Shown: piece by piece, positions 25,822-34,549 of the stretch | Numbering within the stretch: the first letter of the stretch is position 1 | Layout: the number at the start of each line of letters is the position of its first letter | Source: Saprospiraceae bacterium | GTDB lineage: Bacteria; Bacteroidota; Bacteroidia; Chitinophagales; Saprospiraceae | NCBI GenBank assembly: GCA_019638455.1 | Contig: JAHBTU010000005.1 | Span: 403,054-467,053 of the forward strand | DNA: 64,000 nucleotides | Direction of reading: 5' to 3' | The notes under the pieces: generated by a model | The model's database searches: none | Told to the model about the DNA's origin: nothing | Seen by the model: the letters and a program-made list of their open reading frames with translations, nothing else | Made by a program: the position numbers and the translations under genes

Positions 25822-28575
25822 TTACCGCCCTCCCCGTATCAGTTCGATGTAGCCGCTAAGGATGTCGGGCCGCAACACTTCCCCTCCCACACGACTTTCG
25901 TACACTTTGCAAACGTATAGATAGGTGCCTTCGGCTAAGTCTTTGCCGTCGAGGCTTTTGCCTTTCCATAAGATGGCGGGGTCTTGTGTGGCAAAGACAA
26001 GGTTGCCCCAGCGATTGAATATCTGCATATCCACGCGACTGATGAACCGCCAGCCGGGGAAGGGGCGAAACTCGTCGTTATGACCATCGTCGTTGGGCGT
26101 GAAGGCGTTGGGGAGTTCGTAATTGGGGCAGTTGTCTTTGCAAACGATGTTGCTGTAGGCGCTTTCATTGCCTACCGAATCCACCGCCGTCACGGCATAG
26201 CAGCCCGCCAAGCCAGTGTTGAGGCTGTGTATGTACGAAGTGCTGTTGGCTCCTTCGAGCACCTCGACCAATGCAAATGGCTCATCCTCGTCGGGGGCAT
26301 ACCACACGCGATAGGTCGTCACATCGTCCGTTTCTGTGCACGCCACATTGGGGTTCGACCACGAGAGGTTGTTCTTGAACGGAGGGCCGGGGTCGCCGCC
26401 TCCGATGCCATCACAAAGATTATTGGCTGTCAGCACGGGCGGGCAGGGGGGGATCGTGTCGAGCGGGATGCCGCATTTTTCCTGCGAGTTGTTGAAAATG
26501 GGGTTCAGCACCCCACCAATGCTATAAGTGCCGACGCTCTTGATATAGTAGCAGTATTCCTCACCGTTGACGAGACCCTTATCGGCGTAGTTTCGAGTGG
26601 TGGTTTGTGCAATGGAATCAAACACGCCAGCGTCGTTTTTACGATAAACAACGTAAGTATAATTGTTCCACGGCACGTTTTCCTCCCATGAGAGCAAGTT
26701 GGTCTCGTCAGTTGATTTGATGGAAAGAAAAACGGAAGAACCATTGTTCGTGGAGCCAAGCGGGGCGCTCAAGCCTTTCACATAAAAGTCAATCCGGTAG
26801 TGGTAAGGCTGGCCTTGCGTGTTTAGCCCTACATCGGTGAAGCAGGTGTCGTTGGCTTCCCAAAAATCGTCGGCGACAAACGACGCGCCGGGTATCTCCT
26901 GCAAATTGCCGCCCGTCAAGCCGGGCGCGCGCAACACTTGGTAACGATAAGGGCCATGATTGATAATGGTGTCGAGGTCTTCGGCAACAGGCTTTGACCA
27001 GCACACGCGCATTTCCCCTACGATTGGGCTGGTGACTTCGACGGAGGCATTGGTGATGAGTGGCAAATCGCGTGGCAACTGCACGCACACTTCCTCAGAG
27101 GGCAGGCTTTCCACCAAATTGTACGGGTAGCCCCCTGCGGATAGGCGAGCAAATTTTGCGATTACCCTATAGCAATACGTTCGCCCTCGCTCCACATTGA
27201 CATCCCGGAAAAAATAGCGCCCATTTTGCTCTTGTTTGGTCACGAAGATCAATTCGGTATATCCCCTGCCAGCCAGTCCCGGCGTGCAGGAGTCGGGCAT
27301 GAATGGGTTGCTGCCCTCGCGGCGCCACACCGAAAATCCGTAGAAATAGTTTTCTGCTGCGTTGTCGCACGAGTATGGTTTTTCCCATGAGATATCCACT
27401 GCGCCGAAGTTGGCATCTGCCTGCACATCCTCTGGCGGAGGCCCCACCACTTTTATCCTTACAGTCTTCAAATCAGCGAGTTGAGGCATGGTTTTGCTGA
27501 TGGAATCCACGGCCTTGAACACCACCGAATAAGGCTGGTTGGAGATGTGCTCGCACACGGTAGCCCAGCGGAAAGTGCCTTCCACAGGGGGCAAAGCCCA
27601 ATTGCTTGGGCCATCGAATGTGGCAGGGCTATAAAGCGTGCTCATAGGCCCGCCCAAAGCGGTCACCCGCACAAAGTCGCCCGTATCGGGGTCGGTCGCT
27701 GTCACTTTGAATTCCACCGTGTCGCCCGCCACGACACATATATTGTCAATGGTAGCCACCCTTGGCGGGTTGTTTTCGCAAGTGGCCACAAAAATCTGCA
27801 TATCCCGAATGGTGGTGTCAATGGGTGTTCCTCCGCGCCATGAGACGATGATGAAAGCGAGGTTATATTCGCCTGCCGCCTGAGGGGTTTGCCAAAGGAT
27901 GTCGCCCGTCACGGGGTTGAGCGACAATTGGTTGTTGATGCCGGGCAGCACTTGGTCGGGATAGCTGTAGTTGGGCACTTGGACGCCCAACGATTGCATG
28001 GGGACGATGAGTTGATACGAGAGACTGTCGCCGTCGGGGTCATAAGCGTTCGGATTGTGTTTGAAAGGCTTGCCCACGCAGGCGTTGTCAACAGGCGGTT
28101 GGAGTAGATAGGGGGTAGTGTTGACGCCGCCGAACTGCGAGTTTTGAAACTCGTAAATCGTCTCGATGTGAAAAGGCACGTTGTCCGAGGAAGGCGGGTT
28201 GAGATTCACGATGCCCGCGTTGCGGTTGGGGTCGGTCATTGAGATTCGGTAGCGGGCGGGCGCACCGTACTGATGCACGGCAACGTAGGTATTGTACTTA
28301 ATATCGTTGGGCAGCACGATTCCTTTCGGGGGGCTGCCGGGGCCGTTGTTGCGGGCCACCTGTTGGCGAGTGCCATCGCCCCAGTCAAGCGTAAGCGTGT
28401 CGCGGTCGGCGTTCACACTGCTCGCCTTCGTCCAAGTGATGATGGTGACGCGGATGGTCAGCGGGCCTATTTGCTCTACATGGATTTCCCCGGCGCGGTT
28501 GTGGGTGGAGAAAAGCACTAAGGGGCCGCACAAAAGCGCAAGGCTGGATAAGAGTAAGCGTAAACGGAGTTTCAT
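25822..28575 (-). CDS. Large surface protein with Fn3-like modules and gliding-type C-terminal domain
   Basis: From the ATG at 28575 the protein is 917 residues, with signal peptide MKLRLRLLLSSLALLCGPLV. The first 300 residues include RAGEIHVEQIGPLTIRVTII and PDGDSLSYQLIVPMQSLGVQ, a cadherin/Ig-like beta arrangement common in large Bacteroidota adhesin-like proteins. The middle (about 380-810) holds several fibronectin-type units (VDISWEKPYSCDNAAENYFY, MRVCWSKPVAEDLDTI, NLSWSNPNVACTETDDVTTY). The C-terminus is a gliding-motility-associated type B domain (LPNAFTPNDDGHNDEFRPFP to the end). It is probably surface-exposed through T9SS; ligand unknown. Confidence 0.85.
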   Translation of the reverse strand: MKLRLRLLLSSLALLCGPLVLFSTHNRAGEIHVEQIGPLTIRVTIITWTKASSVNADRDTLTLDWGDGTRQQVARNNGPGSPPKGIVLPNDIKYNTYVAVHQYGAPARYRISMTDPNRNAGIVNLNPPSSDNVPFHIETIYEFQNSQFGGVNTTPYLLQPPVDNACVGKPFKHNPNAYDPDGDSLSYQLIVPMQSLGVQVPNYSYPDQVLPGINNQLSLNPVTGDILWQTPQAAGEYNLAFIIVSWRGGTPIDTTIRDMQIFVATCENNPPRVATIDNICVVAGDTVEFKVTATDPDTGDFVRVTALGGPMSTLYSPATFDGPSNWALPPVEGTFRWATVCEHISNQPYSVVFKAVDSISKTMPQLADLKTVRIKVVGPPPEDVQADANFGAVDISWEKPYSCDNAAENYFYGFSVWRREGSNPFMPDSCTPGLAGRGYTELIFVTKQEQNGRYFFRDVNVERGRTYCYRVIAKFARLSAGGYPYNLVESLPSEEVCVQLPRDLPLITNASVEVTSPIVGEMRVCWSKPVAEDLDTIINHGPYRYQVLRAPGLTGGNLQEIPGASFVADDFWEANDTCFTDVGLNTQGQPYHYRIDFYVKGLSAPLGSTNNGSSVFLSIKSTDETNLLSWEENVPWNNYTYVVYRKNDAGVFDSIAQTTTRNYADKGLVNGEEYCYYIKSVGTYSIGGVLNPIFNNSQEKCGIPLDTIPPCPPVLTANNLCDGIGGGDPGPPFKNNLSWSNPNVACTETDDVTTYRVWYAPDEDEPFALVEVLEGANSTSYIHSLNTGLAGCYAVTAVDSVGNESAYSNIVCKDNCPNYELPNAFTPNDDGHNDEFRPFPGWRFISRVDMQIFNRWGNLVFATQDPAILWKGKSLDGKDLAEGTYLYVCKVYESRVGGEVLRPDILSGYIELIRGGR

Positions 28576-28698
28576 GCTAAATGTGTTTGGGCTAAATAAT
28601 CGCAGTTCGGGAACGGGGTACAAGGTTAAATTATTTTTGACGTAAAACGCCAAAAAACTTTGGTATTTTGCCACATTTGCCAAAAAAGGAAAGAACCC

Positions 28699-29019
28699 AT
28701 GCTACTCTACAACGTCACCATCACCATTGACCTCGACATACACGAAGATTGGGTGCGCTGGATGCGCGAGACCCATATCCCCGATGTCATGTCCACCGGG
28801 ATGTTTCTTTCCTATCGAATGTCGCGCCTTATGGGTCACGAGCATGTGGATTCCGAGATATACTCGATGCAATATCTGGTGAAAGACATGGCGCATCTGC
28901 GCCGCTATCAGGAAGAATTTGCGCCCGAACTCCAACAACAACACCGAGAGCGGTACGAGGGCAAATTCGCTGCTTTTCGCACAATGATGGAAGTAATAGA
29001 CCACAACGAGAAAATGTGA
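28699..29019 (+). CDS. DUF4286 family protein
   Basis: From the ATG at 28699 it is 106 residues. The pattern MLLYNVTITIDLDIHEDWVR, WMRETHIPDVM and SEIYSMQYLV matches DUF4286, a small ferredoxin-fold, ABM-like family of unknown function found almost only in Bacteroidota. It is cytosolic (no signal peptide) and divergent from the large surface-protein gene. A terminator follows immediately. Confidence 0.85.
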   Translation: MLLYNVTITIDLDIHEDWVRWMRETHIPDVMSTGMFLSYRMSRLMGHEHVDSEIYSMQYLVKDMAHLRRYQEEFAPELQQQHRERYEGKFAAFRTMMEVIDHNEKM

Positions 29020-29022
29020 ATC

Positions 29023-29067
29023 AAAAAAAACATCCGGCCAGCCCTTGCGCGTTCGGATGTTTTTTTG
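29023..29067. terminator. Bidirectional terminator after the DUF4286 gene
   Basis: An A8 run and CATCCG (29031-29036) pair with CGGATG (29054-29059) and a T8 run. Confidence 0.8.
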
Positions 29068-29148
29068 AAATCTTTGCATCATCGTACCGATACGATATTG
29101 CAAGCCTGAACTTAGAACTAACAACCATCAACCAACAACTAAACCATC

Positions 29149-29191
29149 AACCCCGTCCGAACGGATATTCGTCCGGGTGGGCAACAACTAA
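29149..29191 (+). repeat. 43-bp interspersed repeat, copy 1 (leader of the chorismate enzyme gene)
   Basis: Identical over 43 bp to 31133-31175 in the opposite orientation. The core CCGAACGGATATTCGTCCGG is an imperfect palindrome whose mismatches would be G-U pairs in RNA. The copy ends four bases before the ATG at 29196. Confidence 0.85.
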
Positions 29192-29195
29192 AAAT

Positions 29196-30680
29196 ATGCA
29201 CACCGCCACCATCCGACTGCCCTACACCGACGCCCTGCACATGTATCGCCAATTAAAGGGCGCGGCACCCTCGTGTTTGTTCGAGTCCGCCTCGCCGACC
29301 GACAAATCGAGCCGGATGTCGGTCGTTGGTTTTGAGCCACCGTTAGAACTTGTCGGCAAAGAGGAGCGCCTCACCCTGCGCTTGCTTCACCCACGCGGCG
29401 CGGTTTTTTATGATTTTGTAAAAACGGAGTTTGCCCAATTTATCGAGCATGAAAAAGATGAGCGCCTCGTGTTGAACATCCCCAAACCACCATTTTTGGG
29501 CCCCGAAGACGAGCGCCTCGAACGGCAAAACATCGCCCAACCACTTCGTCGGCTGTTGGCCCATTTCAAAACGAGCGACAAAAACTTCATGGGCCTCTAT
29601 GGCGCGTTGGGCTACCGATTCGTCTATCTGTTCGAGGACATACACCACGAAAAGTCATGCACAACGCCGGATTTCCACCTTTTTTTATTCGACAATCTTT
29701 TGTTGTTCAATCATTTGACCCAAGACCTGACTTTGTATGTCACGCGGGATAACGAGCACTTGGCTCGTACTGATTTGGAAGAAATAAAAGAACGAACAGC
29801 GACCTCGTCCGAACGGAGATTCACCCGGGCAGGCAACAGCCTTCAGCCCACCATTGTCGGCCCATTCATTCAATCCCCCGACGACGAAACGTTCAAAAAG
29901 CAGGTGGAGCGCGGCATCCAACTTTGCAACGAGGGCGAACTCATGGAAATCGTCCTGAGCCGCAAACTCACCGCTCCCGTTTCCGGCGACCTGCTGCCGC
30001 TCTATGAGAAATACAAGTCTATCAACCCCTCGCCCTACCTTTTTTACTTCGATTTCGGCGACGAGACTTTGCTCGGTGCAAGCCCCGAACTGATGCTCCG
30101 CCACGAAAATGGCCGCGCCACCCTGCGCCCCATTTCAGGTAGCGTTCGCCGCTCCGGCGACCCCATCGAAGACCACCACCTGATGATGGAACTGCTGAAC
30201 TCGCCCAAGGAAAATTCCGAATTGGATATGCTCATTGACCTGGGGCGCAACGACTTGGCACGCATTTGCAAGCCCGGCATTCAGATTGACGACTACCGCA
30301 TCATCGAAAAATACTCACACGTCACGCACACGGTGGCGCAGGTGAGCGGGGAGTTGGAGGCGCGTTATTCCGGCTTCGATGCGCTCATCGCAAGCCTCAA
30401 TGCAGGCACGCTCACCGGTGCGCCAAAAATCGCCGCCATGCAACACATCGAACAAATCGAAACCTACTCGCGCGGCTATTACGGTGGCTGCATCGGCTGG
30501 CTGCTCCTGAATGGTGACGTGAACACGGCCATTACCATCCGCACGGCCCATGTCCGCAACGGGCTGCTATCGTTCTCCGCCGGGGCGACGCTGCTCTACG
30601 AGTCCGTGCCGGAGAGCGAGTTGAAAGAGACGCGGATAAAGGCTGGAGCGTTTTTGGCGGCGGTGGGGGAGTTGGGATGA
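29196..30680 (+). CDS. Anthranilate synthase component I family enzyme (chorismate-binding)
   Basis: From the ATG at 29196 the protein is 494 residues. The N-terminal domain contains CLFESASPTDKSSRMSVVGF, at the position of the LLES region where TrpE binds feedback tryptophan. The chorismate-binding domain has EIVLSRKLTAP, LLGASPELMLRH, PISGSVRRSGDP, DLGRNDLARICKPG, HVTHTVAQVSGEL, NAGTLTGAPKIAAM and YYGGCIGW. PISGS replaces the PIKGT lysine of PabB, which favours anthranilate over aminodeoxychorismate synthesis, but TrpE normally has PIAGT, so the assignment stays open. No glutaminase subunit is adjacent. A diverged copy of the 43-bp repeat lies within the reading frame at 29805-29838. Confidence 0.82.
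   Translation: MHTATIRLPYTDALHMYRQLKGAAPSCLFESASPTDKSSRMSVVGFEPPLELVGKEERLTLRLLHPRGAVFYDFVKTEFAQFIEHEKDERLVLNIPKPPFLGPEDERLERQNIAQPLRRLLAHFKTSDKNFMGLYGALGYRFVYLFEDIHHEKSCTTPDFHLFLFDNLLLFNHLTQDLTLYVTRDNEHLARTDLEEIKERTATSSERRFTRAGNSLQPTIVGPFIQSPDDETFKKQVERGIQLCNEGELMEIVLSRKLTAPVSGDLLPLYEKYKSINPSPYLFYFDFGDETLLGASPELMLRHENGRATLRPISGSVRRSGDPIEDHHLMMELLNSPKENSELDMLIDLGRNDLARICKPGIQIDDYRIIEKYSHVTHTVAQVSGELEARYSGFDALIASLNAGTLTGAPKIAAMQHIEQIETYSRGYYGGCIGWLLLNGDVNTAITIRTAHVRNGLLSFSAGATLLYESVPESELKETRIKAGAFLAAVGELG
29805..29838 (+). repeat. Diverged copy 3 of the interspersed repeat, inside coding sequence
   Basis: CGTCCGAACGGAGATTCACC and the following CGGGCAGGCAACA align with the 43-bp repeat with a few substitutions. 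In the protein it encodes SSERRFTRAGNS, a linker between the two domains. Confidence 0.55.
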
Positions 30681-30692
30681 GTGCCCATGGGT

Positions 30693-32804
30693 TCATCGGT
30701 GGGAGGTCGCTATGTTCCATCCCTCCTCAATCGCCCTTTTGGCATCCAATTCCGCAGCCTCTTTTGCCCCGCCGATGAGGTGGACTTTTATACCTGCTTG
30801 CACCAGCGGCTCGTACAAATCGCGCAAGGGATTTTGCCCTGCGCAAATCACAACGTTTTCCACGTCAAGGATTTGCGGCGCGCCTTTCACGGTGATGTGC
30901 AGCCCTGCGTCGTCAATTTTCAGGTAATTGACCTCCGGCCACATTTGTACGCCCCGGCTTTTCAGAGTCAGGCGATGTGCCCAGCCTGTCGTTTTGCCGA
31001 GCCGCGCGCCGATTTTGCCTTTGGAGCGTTGGAGCAGCCAGACTTGGCGGGGCGAGTGTTCGGGCTGAGGCTGGGTGATGCCGCCGCGATGAGCGTAGGC
31101 CGGGTCAATGCCCCATTCGTGCCAATATGTTGTTAGTTGTTGCCCACCCGGACGAATATCCGTTCGGACGGGGTTGTTGGTTGGTTGTTCGCTCACATGG
31201 CTGTCGGCCGTCAAGAAAGTTGCCACATCGAACCCAATTCCGCCTGCGCCGATGATGGCGACCGTTTTCCCGACAGGTTTTTGGTGGAGCAAAACATCTA
31301 TGTAAGACAGCACTTTTGGGTGTTCGATGCCCTCGATGTTTGGCGTTCTGGGGGAAACGCCCGTTGCGACGACGACTTCCTCAAATTCTTCATTTTGTAA
31401 AAATCTTGCGTCAACGCGGGTGTTCAAATGAAGCTTAACCCCGTGTTTTTCAATCATTTTGCCAAAATAACGCAGCGTCTCGTAAAACTCCTCCTTGCCC
31501 GGAATCAGTTTGGCCATGTTGAATTGGCCGCCGATTTCGCCCGAAGCCTCGAACAGGTGAACCTCGTGCCCCAACGCTGCCAATTCCGTCGCGGCGGAAA
31601 GTCCGGCTGGCCCTGCGCCGACGACGGCGATTTTTCGTTGTTGGTTCTTCGCTGTTGGTTGTTCGCTGTTGGTTGTTCGTTGTCGGCTGGCAATAAGTAA
31701 AATCTCCTGACATGCGCGCGGATTGACGAGACACGACGCGTCTTTTTTCTTGAAAACATGGTCGAGGCAAGCCTGATTGCAGGCGATGCAGGTGTTGATT
31801 TCGTCGGCACGCTGCTCGAAAGCCTTTTGCATAAAATCCGGGTCGGCGAGGAAGGGTCGCGCCATGGAGACCATGTTGGCGAAGCCGTCGCGGAGGAGTT
31901 CCTCGGCTTTTTCAGGGGTATTGATGCGGTTGGTCGTGATGAGCGGGATGCGGAGCTTGCCCATGAGCCGCTTTGTCACCCAAGCGAATGCGCCGCGTGG
32001 CACGAGTGTGGCGATGGTCGGCACGCGGGCTTCGTGCCAGCCGATGCCAGTGTTGAGCATGGTCGCGCCAGCGCCTTCGAGGGCAAGGGCGAGTTGCTCC
32101 ACCTCTTCCCAGGTGGAGCCTTCTTCCACGAGGTCGAGCATGGAAACCCGGAAGATGACGATAAAATCCGCGCCCGCTTTTTCCCGAACTTTTTGCATGA
32201 TTTCGATTGGGAATCGAATGCGGTTCTCAAAAGAGCCGCCCCATTCGTCGGTGCGCTTGTTGGTGCGCGGCGCGATGAATTGGTTGATGAGATAGCCCTC
32301 GCTACCCATGATTTCAACCCCGTCGTATCCCGATTCGCGGGCGAGCGCGGCGCTTGTGGCAAAGTCGTTGATGGTGGCGCGGATGAGTCGTTGGCTCATT
32401 TCCCAGGGGCGGAATGGGGAGATGGGCGCTCGCAACGGCGAGGGGGCCACCAAGAAGGGGTGCATCCCGTAGCGCCCGGCGTGGAGGATTTGAAGACAAA
32501 TTTTTCCGTCTTCGGCATGAACGGCCTCTGTCACGTTGCGGTGTTTCGCGGCTTCACTGCGAGTTGCCAGTTTTGCCCCGAATGGTGCGAGCCAGCCCTG
32601 CCGACTGGGGGCGATGCCGCCCGTGACCATCAAACCCGCCCCGCCTCTGGCACGGGCCGCAAAGTAGGCCGCCAATGCTCTGAGGCCGTCCTTGCGTTCT
32701 TCCAGCCCGGTGTGCATAGAACCCATGAGCGAGCGGTTTTTCAGGGTGGTGAAGCCCAAATCGAGTGGGGAAAATAAATGGGGGTAAAGTGGGTGTGCGG
32801 ACAT
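30693..32804 (-). CDS. fadH: 2,4-dienoyl-CoA reductase FadH-like (FMN/FAD/4Fe-4S old yellow enzyme)
   Basis: From the ATG at 32804 the protein is 703 residues. Residues 1-330 are the FMN TIM barrel (LGFTTLKNRSLMGSMHTGLE, QLLHAGRYG-type ILHAGRYGMHP, GYDGVEIMGSEGYLINQF). The Fe-S cysteines follow near 344 (CIACNQAC then SCLVNPRAC), as in E. coli FadH. The FAD domain starts KIAVVGAGPAGLSAATEL near 390, and a second Rossmann fold (VAIIGAGGIGFDVATFL) lies near 525. The enzyme should reduce 2,4-dienoyl-CoA in unsaturated fatty-acid oxidation. Two repeat-derived insertions sit in linkers: SRQRTTNSEQPTAKNQQ near 371-388 and SEQPTNNPVRTDIRPGGQQ near 539-557. A MITE-like element lies 22 bp upstream. 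The gene is convergent with the chorismate enzyme. Confidence 0.88.
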   Translation of the reverse strand: MSAHPLYPHLFSPLDLGFTTLKNRSLMGSMHTGLEERKDGLRALAAYFAARARGGAGLMVTGGIAPSRQGWLAPFGAKLATRSEAAKHRNVTEAVHAEDGKICLQILHAGRYGMHPFLVAPSPLRAPISPFRPWEMSQRLIRATINDFATSAALARESGYDGVEIMGSEGYLINQFIAPRTNKRTDEWGGSFENRIRFPIEIMQKVREKAGADFIVIFRVSMLDLVEEGSTWEEVEQLALALEGAGATMLNTGIGWHEARVPTIATLVPRGAFAWVTKRLMGKLRIPLITTNRINTPEKAEELLRDGFANMVSMARPFLADPDFMQKAFEQRADEINTCIACNQACLDHVFKKKDASCLVNPRACQEILLIASRQRTTNSEQPTAKNQQRKIAVVGAGPAGLSAATELAALGHEVHLFEASGEIGGQFNMAKLIPGKEEFYETLRYFGKMIEKHGVKLHLNTRVDARFLQNEEFEEVVVATGVSPRTPNIEGIEHPKVLSYIDVLLHQKPVGKTVAIIGAGGIGFDVATFLTADSHVSEQPTNNPVRTDIRPGGQQLTTYWHEWGIDPAYAHRGGITQPQPEHSPRQVWLLQRSKGKIGARLGKTTGWAHRLTLKSRGVQMWPEVNYLKIDDAGLHITVKGAPQILDVENVVICAGQNPLRDLYEPLVQAGIKVHLIGGAKEAAELDAKRAIEEGWNIATSHR
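31133..31175 (-). repeat. 43-bp interspersed repeat, copy 2, in frame within fadH
   Basis: A perfect inverse-orientation copy of 29149-29191. It is translated as part of a loop between the NAD-binding GAGGIGFD motif and HEWGID, where E. coli FadH has a different short loop. It is immediately followed by the 14-mer GTTGGTTGTTCGCT at 31180-31193. Confidence 0.85.
31640..31681 (-). repeat. Three tandem 14-bp units in the fadH linker
   Basis: GTTGGTTCTTCGCT, GTTGGTTGTTCGCT and GTTGGTTGTTCGTT follow each other directly on the plus strand. Because 14 is not a multiple of three, the three units together (42 bp) keep the frame. The same 14-mer occurs at 31180-31193. Confidence 0.85.
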
Positions 32805-32826
32805 GGCGTGTGTGTTCGACAGTAAG

Positions 32827-32988
32827 AGACTTGTTGCGGTGGAGGGCTTTGGCGAAGGGAAAGCCCTTTTTCCGACTGGCTTCGTTAAATTTTTCGCCGA
32901 ATATACCCGATTTCGACTGCAAAATTTGCCTTGCCAGTCGAAAAAATGACAATCCCCTTCACTCAAAGCCCTCCACTGCAACAAGTCT
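32827..32988. mobile_element. 162-bp MITE-like inverted-repeat element upstream of fadH
   Basis: The outer arms AGACTTGTTGCGGTGGAGGG and its partner CCCTCCACTGCAACAAGTCT match with one mismatch, and the match resumes further in (GAAGGG; CGACTGGC against GCCAGTCG). A 3-bp AAG flanks both ends (32824-32826 and 32989-32991), a possible target duplication. It has no coding capacity. Confidence 0.65.
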
Positions 32989-33020
32989 AAGGAACTTGGA
33001 CGGAGCTAGCTGAAAAACAA

Positions 33021-33045
33021 CGGGGCGGCTTTGGTAGCCGCCCCG
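33021..33045. terminator. Strong GC hairpin, possible terminator
   Basis: A perfect stem CGGGGCGGCT/AGCCGCCCCG with loop TTGGT. A T-rich tail (TTGTTTTT) follows on the minus strand only, so it would stop transcription towards fadH. The rest of 33046-33257 shows no gene. Confidence 0.6.
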
Positions 33046-33257
33046 CCTAAATCAAGGAAGATTGTGCGCAAGTACTGGAATTAGAATTGCAAGACAGGGC
33101 TGCCCGACATTATTGGCGACTATTTCAGAACGCTTTGATTGAAGGACAAATAGGCTGCAAACATACAGGGAAAAATCGTTGGTTGTAGCTTATTACTGAA
33201 AAGCAGTATGGTATGGTAATTGCGGTTCGAACACCCAAATAACACACTTATCCCGCC

Positions 33258-33920
33258 ATGCGATTCTTAAATATTTTGGTAGCCGACGACCATCCCATTT
33301 TTGTGGAAGGCCTGCAGTCCGTTTTGTCCCACTCCGGCGGGAAGTTTTCCTACCACATCAAGGGGGTGGCACGCACCGGCACTCAGGTGTCAAAACTGCT
33401 GAGCGAAAGTAAAGCGGATTTGCTGCTCATGGATTTGAATTTGCCGGAAGCAGATGGGCTGAAGATTCTTCCGTCGGTAAAACAAGACTCCGCCAACACC
33501 CGTGTATTGGTGATGACCGTTTACGACGACCCGCGTCTGGTGAAAGCCGCTTTCAAAGCCGGAGCCGATGGTTACATGCTCAAATCAGGCACCAAAGACG
33601 AGCTTTTCGATGCCATCGAGAAAGTGATTGATGGACAGACGTATTTGGGAAGCGGCCTTGCGTTGGTAGAAAACCGGCACAGCAACGGCGCTGACGGCAT
33701 CTCACCCGACAAGCGATTTGCCCGCAAATACGGGCTTACTCGCCGAGAAATGGAAGTGATGCGCCTCATTGGTCAGGCAATGAACAACAAAGAGATTGCC
33801 GAAAAACTATTTATCAGCGACCAAACCGTGAGCGTGCATCGCAAAAACATCATGCGCAAATTGGGGGTGAACAATACCGCCACCATGATTAAAATCGCCT
33901 TCGAGAACAATCTTGTTTGA
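33258..33920 (+). CDS. NarL/FixJ-family response regulator
   Basis: A 220-residue protein. The receiver domain has the acidic pair D10-D11, phosphoacceptor D59 (LLLMDLNLPEADG), a threonine/valine switch (VLVMTVYDD) and the conserved lysine in MLKSGTKDE. The C-terminal LuxR-type HTH (about 155-220) has YGLTRREMEVMRLIGQAMNN, KEIAEKLFIS and TVSVHRKNIMRKLGV. The partner kinase is not adjacent, so it is an orphan regulator; targets unknown. Confidence 0.92.
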   Translation: MRFLNILVADDHPIFVEGLQSVLSHSGGKFSYHIKGVARTGTQVSKLLSESKADLLLMDLNLPEADGLKILPSVKQDSANTRVLVMTVYDDPRLVKAAFKAGADGYMLKSGTKDELFDAIEKVIDGQTYLGSGLALVENRHSNGADGISPDKRFARKYGLTRREMEVMRLIGQAMNNKEIAEKLFISDQTVSVHRKNIMRKLGVNNTATMIKIAFENNLV

Positions 33921-34549
33921 GTGACAAAAGCAGATGGCATACCCACATTAAAGAGGATTTGAGCCTGCTGCTGGCAAGGCAGAGACGACCTTGATTGATT
34001 TGCATGATTTTCAAAGGATTGCAAGCGTTGTTCGTTCAAAACCACCCTGTCAGGCACTGAACTCAGAGAACTGATTTGCCTTGAGTGTATCTTTAAAAAT
34101 ACTGGATATAAGGTAACGCGAGGCTTGCAAAAGGCTCTACTTTTGTGGGGTTTTGTGTTGGTATGTCACGGCCTTATCTTTTCTTTTGAAATGTTTGGGC
34201 ATATATGCGGCACATTCTACCTTTGAGGCGACTTCTGAACGAGTGTTTTAATCCAAATGGTAGTACTGTTTGTCTGATTGATTGAACTACAAAAGGTACA
34301 CCTCCGGCCAAATTCCGATTTTATCCCTGCCGAGAGAAAAGGTTCGTCGTTTGATGAACCTGTATTTCAATCCTCTTGTATTTCACTCTATTTTCAAGGT
34401 TGGTATGGCAAACAGTTGGGATGTTTTTCCCGTCACTGCCCTACGTTCATGCATTGTTGAAAACAAAAAAAATTAGCTCTTAAAAACCACCGCTTTTCGT
34501 TTTTGATTCACCACACATTTCGTTCAATCAAACTTTTTTTTGTAATCTC
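33921..34549 (+). promoter_or_regulatory. 629-bp intergenic region with two TAnnTTTG motifs
   Basis: No gene was recognised here. TACTTTTG (34138-34145) and TACCTTTG (34218-34225) are candidate promoters for the dockerin-protein gene, giving a leader of over 300 nt. The sequence is AT-rich, and the short open frames at 34278-34476 have no recognisable content. Confidence 0.4.

Noticed and set aside
33200..33245. A GGTTCGA stretch suggesting a tRNA T-arm
   Set aside because: No acceptor stem, anticodon arm or D-arm could be paired around it.
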